Assembly (NCBI GenBank): GCA_002313325.1
Contig: DCBE01000004.1
Span: 1 to 20,342, forward strand
Direction of reading: 5' to 3'
Origin: Flavobacteriaceae bacterium UBA1115
GTDB taxonomy: Bacteria > Bacteroidota > Bacteroidia > Flavobacteriales > Flavobacteriaceae
Length of the DNA stretch: 20,342 bases
Positions 15,144 through 20,342 of this stretch are shown here, one piece after another (position 1 is the first letter of the stretch; each line of letters starts with the position of its first letter). A program made the translations under genes and the position numbers. The notes under the pieces are model-generated. The model was not told the DNA's origin. It was given only the letters and a program-made list of their open reading frames with translations, and searched no databases.

Positions 15144-16094
15144 AACTGTATCATCTTGCTTTATTTTACCCTCAGCCCATGCTTCTGACATGGCTATTGG
15201 AATGGACGCGGCGGTGGTGTTGCCGTAGCGCATGATGTTGTTGTAGACTTGATTGTCATGTAAGCCAAACTTCTTTTGCACAAATTGTGCAATGCGCAAA
15301 TTTGCTTGATGTGGGATAAACAAATCTATATCTGCTGTGTCTTTCCCATTTTTCTGCAATGCCTCTTGAATTACTTGACTAAAACGAACCACTGCATTTT
15401 TAAATACCAGTTGCCCATTCATATAAGGGTGATAGCGCATATCATCTTCGTCATAATCCGCTACAATTTCAGGGATCCATCGTTTGGTACTTGGGCCGAT
15501 GATGGCCAATTCCTCTGCATATTTTCCTTCTGAATACAAATGGGTTGATTGAATTCCTTTGGTGGTGTCTTCTTCACGCGTAAGTACTGCAGCACCTGCC
15601 CCATCCCCAAAAATAACAGAAACGGTGCGCCCTCGTGTAGTAAAATCCATACCGCCAGAATGGTATTCGGAGCCAACGAGCAATACGTTCTTATACATCC
15701 CAGTTTTGATAAACTGATCAGCGACAGAAAGTCCGTATACAAATCCCGAACACTGATTTCGAATATCTAGTGCTGGACAGGTACCCATACCCATGAGGTC
15801 TTGCAAAAGTACGCCAGAACCGGGAAAGTATAAATCAGGGCTGAGTGTGGCAAAAACCACAAGATCAATGTTATCTTTAGAAACGCCCGCTCTTTTAAGT
15901 GCCATTTCAGCAGCCTTAACGCCCATAGTAGTAGTGCCTTCTCCAGAATCTTTTTTAATGAGTCGACGTTCTTTTATTCCTGTGCGCTCGGTTATCCAAG
16001 CGTCGTCTGTGTCCATAAATTTGGACAAATCGTCATTGGTAACAATGTTTTCTGGAACGTAATGTCCAAGGCCAACTATACGCGATTGATACAT
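15087..16094 (-). CDS. fabH: 3-oxoacyl-[ACP] synthase III (KASIII)
   Basis: FabH starts fatty acid synthesis by condensing an acyl-CoA primer with malonyl-ACP. The thiolase-fold protein has 335 residues, with catalytic Cys115 (RNQCSGF), His262 (PHQANLR) and Asn292 (YGNTTAAS). Trp33 in DDAWITERTGIKERR is the typical KASIII CoA-binding neighbour. It is about 15-20 residues longer than E. coli FabH, with the extra length around the WIPEIVADYDEDD stretch (about 205-225). In bacteria rich in branched fatty acids, FabH uses branched acyl-CoA primers such as those made by a branched-chain E2 complex; that link to the E2 in this window is speculative. The gene stands alone, away from plsX, acpP or fabD, and has a candidate small RNA or attenuated leader upstream. 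Its 3' end overlaps the symporter tail by 57 bp. A FabH paralogue with another condensing role is possible. Confidence 0.93.
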   Translation of the reverse strand: MYQSRIVGLGHYVPENIVTNDDLSKFMDTDDAWITERTGIKERRLIKKDSGEGTTTMGVKAAEMALKRAGVSKDNIDLVVFATLSPDLYFPGSGVLLQDLMGMGTCPALDIRNQCSGFVYGLSVADQFIKTGMYKNVLLVGSEYHSGGMDFTTRGRTVSVIFGDGAGAAVLTREEDTTKGIQSTHLYSEGKYAEELAIIGPSTKRWIPEIVADYDEDDMRYHPYMNGQLVFKNAVVRFSQVIQEALQKNGKDTADIDLFIPHQANLRIAQFVQKKFGLHDNQVYNNIMRYGNTTAASIPIAMSEAWAEGKIKQDDTVLLAAFGSGFTWGSALIQW

Positions 16095-16135
16095 TTTTGA
16101 TTAAATTTGGTGGCAATTAACGAAATAATGATGGT

Positions 16136-16172
16136 AAAAAAAAGGAAGGTGCAACAACCACGATGCACCTTC
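16136..16172 (-). terminator. Intrinsic terminator between fabH and its upstream promoter
   Basis: Read on the minus strand, a perfect 9-bp stem GAAGGTGCA/TGCACCTTC (16172-16164 with 16153-16145) closes a 10-nt loop and is followed by one C and eight Ts (16143-16136). It lies 41 bp upstream of the fabH ATG. On the plus strand the hairpin is not followed by a T-run, so its direction is clear. It can end only a transcript begun in the fabH-htpG gap. Confidence 0.82.
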
Positions 16173-16275
16173 AAACAACTTAACCAAAATTAAACAAACC
16201 AATAACAAGTGGTGTAGTAGTCAATTGAGACTTTTCATAGCAATAATCCCCAAAGATATTTTGAGTATTGACTAC
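16137..16275 (-). ncRNA. Candidate small RNA (or fabH attenuator leader), about 140 nt
   Basis: The 302-bp gap between divergent fabH and htpG contains a complete minus-strand transcription unit without a credible ORF. The promoter TTTG-N19-TATATTTG (16310-16280) predicts a start near 16275, and the intrinsic terminator at 16172-16136 ends it. The RNA would open with AGTAGTCAAT, which pairs with ATTGACTACT (16267-16277 with 16215-16225) to close a 41-nt loop. That loop contains TATCTTTG, another promoter-like sequence, as might be expected of a 6S-type RNA that mimics an open promoter. The only tiny ORF is ATGAAAAGTCTCAATTGA (MKSLN). Alternatives are an attenuator controlling fabH, or a 6S-Flavo/Flavo-1 type RNA; I cannot search Rfam here. 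The boundaries are predictions. Confidence 0.58.
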
Positions 16276-16277
16276 TA
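16215..16277. repeat. 11-bp inverted repeat in the fabH-htpG gap
   Basis: TAGTAGTCAAT at 16215-16225 is the exact reverse complement of ATTGACTACTA at 16267-16277, separated by 41 bp. One arm coincides with the predicted 5' end of the small RNA, so it probably forms an RNA stem. A DNA operator is less likely given the long spacer. Confidence 0.7.
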
Positions 16278-16279
16278 AA

Positions 16280-16310
16280 CAAATATAAAAACGTTTAATA
16301 AAATAACAAA
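16280..16310 (-). promoter_or_regulatory. Strong Bacteroidota promoter for the candidate small RNA
   Basis: On the minus strand, TTTG at 16310-16307 and TATATTTG at 16287-16280 are separated by exactly 19 nt, matching both the -33 and -7 boxes of the Bacteroidota housekeeping promoter. It is the only promoter I found in the window that matches both boxes exactly. The predicted start is about 16275. A second candidate, TATCTTTG (16258-16251), follows with TTTG 21 nt upstream; it may be a tandem promoter or part of the RNA. Confidence 0.65.
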
Positions 16311-16396
16311 ATTATTAAACAAAATATTTTTCTATGTCATCATGTCAGTTAGTTTAGTTTGGTATCTTATTTGGTCTGTTAAAAAAAAAACATCAC

Positions 16397-18277
16397 ATGA
16401 GTACTGGCAAAATTAACGTCGCAGTAGAAAACATCTTTCCTCTAATTAAGAAATTTCTGTATAGTGATCACGAAATTTTCTTGCGCGAGCTTATTTCGAA
16501 CGCTACAGATGCAACCCTCAAGCTTAAACACCTGACTAATATTGGTGAATCCAAAACAGATTTCGGAAAACCAATTATTGAAGTAAAGATTGATAAAGGC
16601 AAAAGAACACTTCACGTGATCGACCAGGGTTTAGGTATGACAGCTGAGGAAGTTGGCAAATACATCAATGAGGTTGCCTTTTCTGGAGCTGAGGAGTTTA
16701 TAAATCAATATAAAGACAGCGCAAAAGACAGTGGAATCATTGGCCACTTTGGCCTTGGTTTTTATTCGGCCTTTATGGTCGCAGAAAAGGTTGAAATCAT
16801 CACCAAGTCACATACAGACGCCCCAGCAGCCCATTGGAGTTGTGATGGATCGCCAGAATATACCTTAGTAGAACACGATAAAACAGCACGTGGTACTGAG
16901 ATCGTATTGCATATTGACAATGACTCTGACGAATTTTTGGAAGAATCGCGTATTACAGCCCTATTGACCAAATACAACAAGTTTATGCCCATTCCAATTA
17001 AGTTTGGAACCAAGGAAGAAACCTACGATGAAGGGGAAGGCGATGATAAAAAAGAAATTAAAGAAACGGTTGACAATATAATAAACAACCCAGATCCTGC
17101 TTGGACCAAAAAACCAAGTGATTTAAAAGATGAAGATTATTTTTCTTTTTACAGGGAATTATATCCCATGCAGTTTGAAGAACCTTTATTTCACATTCAC
17201 CTCAATGTGGACTACCCGTTTAACCTTACGGGTATCTTGTATTTTCCAAAGCTGAACAACGATTTGAATATTCAAAAAGACCGTATTCAGCTATATCAAA
17301 ATCAGGTGTTTGTGACAGACAATGTAGAAGGTATTGTTCCTGAATTTTTAACCATGCTTCGTGGAGTGATTGACTCTCCAGACATTCCGCTAAACGTTTC
17401 TAGGAGCTATTTGCAAGCAGATGGTGCTGTAAAGAAAATCAGCAACTACATTACTAAGAAAGTGGCTGATAAACTACAGTCCATATTTAAGAATGACAGA
17501 GAGAATCTAGAAAAAAAATGGAACGATATTAAGGTTGTGATTGAATACGGGATGCTTTCAGAGGACAAGTTTTTTGATAAGGCAAAAGGCTTCAATCTCT
17601 TCCCAACTACCACAGGCACGTATTTGACGCTCGACGAATTAAAAGAGCAAACTAAAGATACACAGACTGACAAGGATGGCAAGCTAGTTCAACTCTATGC
17701 TGCTAATGTAGACGAGCAACACGCATACATTGAATCAGCAAAAGCCAAGGGCTATACGGTGCTATTGCTAGACTCACCTATCGTAGGGCATCTATTGCAA
17801 AAACTAGAGCAAGAAGATGACAAACTCGGATTTGTTCGTGTGGACAGCGACCACATAGATAAGCTTATTGTAAAAAACGAGCCGCAATTATCAAAGCTTT
17901 CTGATGAGCAAAAAAAAGCATTAAAGCCAATGATTGAAAACGTGGTGCCTAAAGAGCAGTACACGGTTCAACTGGAGGCTATGGACAGTGAAGCTGCTCC
18001 CTTTATAATCACCCAACCTGAGTTTATGCGTCGCATGAAAGAGATGCAACAAACGGGCGGCGGTGGCGGTATGTTTGCCGGCGGGTTCCCCGACATGTAC
18101 CAGCTTGTGGTTAATGTAAACCACCCATTAGTAAGTCAGATATTGGAAACCAAAACCAAAAAGAAGAAAGAACGCCTGATTAAGCAATCCTTAGATTTGG
18201 CGCGCTTATCCCAATCCCTACTTAAAGGTGAGGAACTCACGGCGTTTATTCAGCGTAGTTTTGAGATGATAAAATAA
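16397..18277 (+). CDS. htpG: Hsp90-family chaperone HtpG
   Basis: HtpG is the cytosolic bacterial Hsp90, an ATP-driven dimeric chaperone. The 626 residues show the GHKL ATPase motifs: FLRELISNATDA (28-39, with catalytic Glu31), DQGLGMT (76-82) and GHFGLGFYSAF (116-126). The middle domain carries LNVSRSYLQ with the conserved ATP-contacting Arg. The C-terminal dimerisation part is preceded by a five-glycine run (TGGGGGMFAGG) and ends in a hydrophobic FIQRSFEMI segment. The ATG at 16397 follows an A-rich leader without a Shine-Dalgarno. I found no exact TAnnTTTG promoter on the plus strand upstream and no CIRCE-type operator. It is monocistronic or reads into the channel gene 118 bp downstream. 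Confidence 0.98.
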   Translation: MSTGKINVAVENIFPLIKKFLYSDHEIFLRELISNATDATLKLKHLTNIGESKTDFGKPIIEVKIDKGKRTLHVIDQGLGMTAEEVGKYINEVAFSGAEEFINQYKDSAKDSGIIGHFGLGFYSAFMVAEKVEIITKSHTDAPAAHWSCDGSPEYTLVEHDKTARGTEIVLHIDNDSDEFLEESRITALLTKYNKFMPIPIKFGTKEETYDEGEGDDKKEIKETVDNIINNPDPAWTKKPSDLKDEDYFSFYRELYPMQFEEPLFHIHLNVDYPFNLTGILYFPKLNNDLNIQKDRIQLYQNQVFVTDNVEGIVPEFLTMLRGVIDSPDIPLNVSRSYLQADGAVKKISNYITKKVADKLQSIFKNDRENLEKKWNDIKVVIEYGMLSEDKFFDKAKGFNLFPTTTGTYLTLDELKEQTKDTQTDKDGKLVQLYAANVDEQHAYIESAKAKGYTVLLLDSPIVGHLLQKLEQEDDKLGFVRVDSDHIDKLIVKNEPQLSKLSDEQKKALKPMIENVVPKEQYTVQLEAMDSEAAPFIITQPEFMRRMKEMQQTGGGGGMFAGGFPDMYQLVVNVNHPLVSQILETKTKKKKERLIKQSLDLARLSQSLLKGEELTAFIQRSFEMIK

Positions 18278-18395
18278 TATCTTCAGGTACTTCAATAAAC
18301 GTAGGGCACTGAGCAAAGTAAATGGGCGCTAAATTAAAATCCATCACTTTTATAAGCTGAGGGATTTTTTTTATTTTCACCAAAAATAACCCTAA

Positions 18396-18728
18396 ATGCT
18401 CTTTTCCCTGCGTACACACATTTCGTTCTGGAGTGACCCGGCCTACCGCAGTTTGCTCTTTGCTACTAATTTCTTTCTTGCCATAGGAATAGTTGCTTGT
18501 CGTTTCCTTGAAGATTGGTCGTGGTTGTATTCCCTCTATTTTTCTGTCATCACCCTCACCAGCATAAGTTATGGCGATTTTTCTCCAAAAACTTCATTGG
18601 GAAAGCTTTTTACCATGGGCTACATCATCATTAGCGTTTCGCTAATTTTGGAGTTTGTCAAAACGCAATTTTGGCATTTTAGAAAAACTATTAAAAAATG
18701 GAACCATAAACGTAAAAATAATGCTTGA
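18396..18728 (+). CDS. Small two-TM potassium-channel-like protein with unusual filter
   Basis: This is a 110-residue protein with the pore architecture of the two-TM ion channel family: TM1 at about 18-36, a pore helix at about 44-55 (LYSLYFSVITLT), the filter SISYGD at 56-61, TM2 at about 70-90, and a basic cytoplasmic tail (RKTIKKWNHKRKNN). It lacks an RCK/TrkA-N regulatory domain, so it would be a bare pore forming a tetramer. The filter aligns with TVGYGD but has Ser for Thr, Ile for Val and, unusually, Ser58 for the first Gly. K+ selectivity is therefore plausible but not certain. Its last 8 bp (ATGCTTGA) overlap the start of the AlkB gene, showing coupled translation. The gap between htpG and this gene (18278-18395) shows no clear promoter or terminator. 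Confidence 0.82.
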   Translation: MLFSLRTHISFWSDPAYRSLLFATNFFLAIGIVACRFLEDWSWLYSLYFSVITLTSISYGDFSPKTSLGKLFTMGYIIISVSLILEFVKTQFWHFRKTIKKWNHKRKNNA

Positions 18729-19326
18729 ACTATTTGATGCTTTTGTGCCTGAACTTCCAGACGCTACCATAAAATATTATCCCCATTTTCTTAGTCCACA
18801 AGAAGCTGACAGGCTTTTTGAACTGTTGAAAAACGAAACGCCTTGGCGCAATGATCCGATAACCGTATTTGGAAAGACTTACCCACAGCCCCGACTGACA
18901 TCGCTGCACGGTCATACCACTGACCCATATGGCTACTCTGGCATTGTAATGCAACCCAACCCCATGAGCAAATCGCTGTTGGATATCGAGCAAAAGCTAG
19001 AAGCCTACACGGATGAAACATTCACTACGGTGTTGTTAAATCTATATCGAGATGGCCAAGACAGCAACGGCTGGCATGCAGATAATGAAAAAGAATTAGG
19101 TGTAAATCCGGTAATTGCCTCAGTCAGTCTTGGTGCCTCTAGATTTTTTCATCTAAAGCACAACACAGAAACATCTCAAAAATTAAAACTAGAACTAACG
19201 CATGGAAGTTTGTTATTGATGGAGGGCACCACACAACATTTCTGGAAACATCAAATTGCAAAAACAACGAAAGCAGTAGCGCAACGCATTAATTTAACCT
19301 TTAGAAAGGTACTTAAAGTGCATTGA
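18721..19326 (+). CDS. AlkB-type Fe(II)/2-oxoglutarate dioxygenase
   Basis: AlkB-family enzymes remove methyl groups from damaged bases such as 1-methyladenine and 3-methylcytosine by oxidative demethylation. In this 201-residue protein the iron ligands are His119 and Asp121 (WHADNE) and His177 (WKHQI). The 2-oxoglutarate-binding arginine motif is QRINLTFR (188-195), close to the RxNLTFR of ALKBH2/3-type repair enzymes. A YPQPRLTSLHG segment near 54-64 contributes to the nucleotide-recognition lid. I chose the ATG at 18721: the longer reading (18655) would run 22 residues inside the channel gene with no family similarity. It is coupled to the channel by an 8-bp overlap, and its 3' end overlaps the convergent unknown gene by 14 bp. 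DNA versus RNA substrate cannot be settled from sequence. Confidence 0.92.
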   Translation: MLELFDAFVPELPDATIKYYPHFLSPQEADRLFELLKNETPWRNDPITVFGKTYPQPRLTSLHGHTTDPYGYSGIVMQPNPMSKSLLDIEQKLEAYTDETFTTVLLNLYRDGQDSNGWHADNEKELGVNPVIASVSLGASRFFHLKHNTETSQKLKLELTHGSLLLMEGTTQHFWKHQIAKTTKAVAQRINLTFRKVLKVH

Positions 19327-19579
19327 GTTTGGCAATAAGCCCGCTGCCTTTAGCTTCCAAATCAGCAACGATAGCACGGTAGTGCATACGCTTATTATCA
19401 ATTCCTTTATCATATATACGGGCACTAAAAGAGTCAAAGGCAGTAATGGCTTCATCAATTATGGCAGCAGTCTTTGATTTATCTTCATCTGGATTGGCTT
19501 TTTCCCAATCTATTGCCATTTCAATGATTTCTCCAAGCACATAATTGATATTTTTTTTAAGATCGCGGATATTTGCCAT
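19313..19579 (-). CDS. Conserved-looking small protein of unknown function
   Basis: This is an 88-residue, soluble, largely helical and acidic protein with no signal peptide or membrane span. It opens MANIRDLKKNINYVLGEIIE and has only hydrophobic heptad-like patterning and a C-terminal ADLEAKGSGLIAKLN stretch. I recall similar short hypothetical proteins (IRDLKKxINYVLG opening) in flavobacteria, but know no function. It follows the PTPS-like gene by 12 bp on the same strand, so it is probably co-transcribed with idi and that gene. Its stop overlaps the convergent AlkB gene by 14 bp. Coding status is supported by the sensible start, protein-like composition and operon position. It could be a small adaptor or regulatory protein, but nothing in the sequence proves this. 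Confidence 0.75.
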   Translation of the reverse strand: MANIRDLKKNINYVLGEIIEMAIDWEKANPDEDKSKTAAIIDEAITAFDSFSARIYDKGIDNKRMHYRAIVADLEAKGSGLIAKLNAL

Positions 19580-19591
19580 TGCATATAGGTT

Positions 19592-20008
19592 TTAGTTAGG
19601 TCCAGAAAATCGCACAAAGTTTCTTGGTGTTTCATAGAGGGTTACAGACAAATCGTGTGCAGCTGTAATATGCGGTCGCAACTTATCCCAAATCACTACG
19701 GCCATATTTTCAGCTGTGGGGATGAGAGTTGCGAACTCAGGTACTTGTTCGTTTAGGTTTTTATGATCAAAGGCGTCTTCAACATGCGTTTTGATTAAGT
19801 CTTTTAACACTTTCATGTCCATCACATAGCCTGTTTCTGAATCAATCTGACCTGCTACAGAAACAATAAGTTCGTAATTGTGTCCATGATAATACGGGTT
19901 GCTGCACTTGTCAAAAACGGCTTCGTTTTTGACATCACTCCAATCTTTTCGGTACAAACGGTGGGCGGCATTAAAATGCGCCTTACGGCATACGGTTACT
20001 TTATTCAT
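19592..20008 (-). CDS. 6-pyruvoyl-tetrahydropterin synthase-like protein (Cx5HGH type)
   Basis: This T-fold enzyme family acts on 7,8-dihydroneopterin triphosphate in the cytosol. In 138 residues, zinc ligands are His16, His41 and His43; the catalytic Cys is Cys35; Asp81-His82 (DHKNLN) is the conserved catalytic pair; Glu126 in YETPRN would anchor the pterin. Cysteine-to-HGH spacing is five residues (CSNPYYHGH), as in eukaryotic-type PTPS, whereas QueD of queuosine synthesis typically has three (Cx3HGH). The rest (DSETGYVMDMKVLKDL, PTAENMAVVIWDKL) also reads like the animal enzyme. I therefore call it PTPS-like; a QueD or dual role is still possible. Its ATG overlaps the idi TGA (ATGA), and the unknown gene follows 12 bp later. 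Confidence 0.9.
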   Translation of the reverse strand: MNKVTVCRKAHFNAAHRLYRKDWSDVKNEAVFDKCSNPYYHGHNYELIVSVAGQIDSETGYVMDMKVLKDLIKTHVEDAFDHKNLNEQVPEFATLIPTAENMAVVIWDKLRPHITAAHDLSVTLYETPRNFVRFSGPN

Positions 20009-20342
20009 CGCAATTTTATTTTTTCAAAGAATTTCTCAAAGATAATGATAAACCAAGCAGTATAGTTTTCGGGGTTGCTTTTAATATCATCGCGGACAGC
20101 CTCCACATCCATCCATTTCCAGCTGGCTACCTCTTCTGGGTTAATATTAGGCGTGTCGTTAAAGTTTCCAATCATAATGTGATCTAGCTCGTGTTCGGTG
20201 AGGCCGTTATCAAAGGGCGCCTTGTAAATAAACGAGGTTACTTCACGCAGCTCAGTAACAAATCCCATTTCTTCATGCAAACGGCGCTTGCCCGCCGCAA
20301 TATTGGTTTCTCCATCACGCTGGTGACTACAACAGGTATTAG
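20005..20342 (-). CDS. idi: Isopentenyl-diphosphate delta-isomerase type 1, 5' end cut by window edge
   Basis: Idi interconverts isopentenyl and dimethylallyl diphosphate in the cytosol, supplying isoprenoid synthesis. Only the C-terminal ~112 codons are in the window; the N-terminus, with part of the metal site, lies beyond the right edge. The visible part starts in the family hallmark NTCCSHQ, whose first Cys is the catalytic cysteine, and continues with the Nudix-like AAGKRRLHEEMGF helix and the EHELDHI segment holding the catalytic/metal Glu (E. coli ENEVC). It ends with the WKWMD and TAWFIIIFEKFF stretches. The frame is open to the edge. It overlaps the downstream PTPS-like gene by 4 bp (ATGA), so it leads or belongs to an idi-PTPS-unknown operon. 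Confidence 0.93.
   Translation of the reverse strand, partial: NTCCSHQRDGETNIAAGKRRLHEEMGFVTELREVTSFIYKAPFDNGLTEHELDHIMIGNFNDTPNINPEEVASWKWMDVEAVRDDIKSNPENYTAWFIIIFEKFFEKIKLR

Noticed and set aside
16345..16396. Plus-strand htpG promoter around TAGTTTAGTTTGG and TATCTTATTTGG
   Set aside because: No exact TAnnTTTG with a suitable TTG box could be found here, so I did not call it.
18246..18380. Minus-strand 44-codon frame (GTG start) in the htpG-channel gap, reading KIKKIPQLIKVMDF...
   Set aside because: It overlaps the end of htpG, has only a GTG start and no promoter or start context, and matches no family I know. Most likely a chance frame in AT-rich sequence.
18655..18720. 22-residue N-terminal extension of the AlkB protein
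   Set aside because: It lies inside the channel coding region in another frame and has no AlkB similarity. The ATG at 18721 gives an 8-bp coupled overlap.

Overview
The window looks like chromosomal core genome from a member of the Bacteroidota, most likely a flavobacterium-like lineage. Evidence: bacillithiol ligase BshC, a 50-residue Bacteroidota-type protein (DUF4295 family) directly after rpmG, A-rich start regions without Shine-Dalgarno sequences, and several copies of the Bacteroidota -7 promoter element TAnnTTTG ahead of genes. I see no IS element, phage gene, CRISPR array, tRNA or rRNA.

Layout from the right edge, in the direction of the mainly minus-strand transcription: (a) 20342-19313, isopentenyl-diphosphate isomerase (cut by the edge), a 6-pyruvoyl-tetrahydropterin-synthase-like enzyme and a small conserved-looking protein of unknown function; (b) on the plus strand, htpG (16397-18277) and then a small K+-channel-like protein overlapping an AlkB-type dioxygenase; (c) fabH on the minus strand, tail-overlapping a plus-strand sodium:solute symporter; (d) recR and a family 2 glycosyltransferase; (e) a tight operon of 2-oxoacid dehydrogenase E2, a DnaQ-type exonuclease, a FAH-domain enzyme and CinA; (f) the ribosomal cassette rpmB-rpmG-DUF4295, with its own promoter and terminator; (g) ftsY, a lipoprotein amidase and rimO; (h) bshC; (i) guaA, whose last codon and stop lie just beyond the left edge.

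The genes are mostly housekeeping: translation and protein targeting (bL28, bL33, DUF4295 protein, RimO, FtsY), repair (RecR, AlkB, exonuclease), protein folding (HtpG), lipid and isoprenoid metabolism (FabH, Idi), thiol redox (BshC), purine synthesis (GuaA), and probable metabolite repair (CinA and the FAH protein).

The least expected signal is not a protein. The 302-bp gap between fabH and htpG holds, on the minus strand, a full promoter (TTTG, 19 nt, TATATTTG), an 11-bp inverted repeat and an intrinsic terminator, with no credible ORF between them. This predicts a small RNA of about 140 nt, or a transcription-attenuated fabH leader. A second theme is that guaA, bshC, recR and possibly ftsY have a TAnnTTTG element ending only 3-4 nt before the ATG, which predicts leaderless or nearly leaderless mRNAs. 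Other oddities are an SISYGD potassium filter, an Asp-to-Asn change in the E2 catalytic motif, and a Cx5HGH motif in the PTPS-like protein that argues against the usual QueD label.
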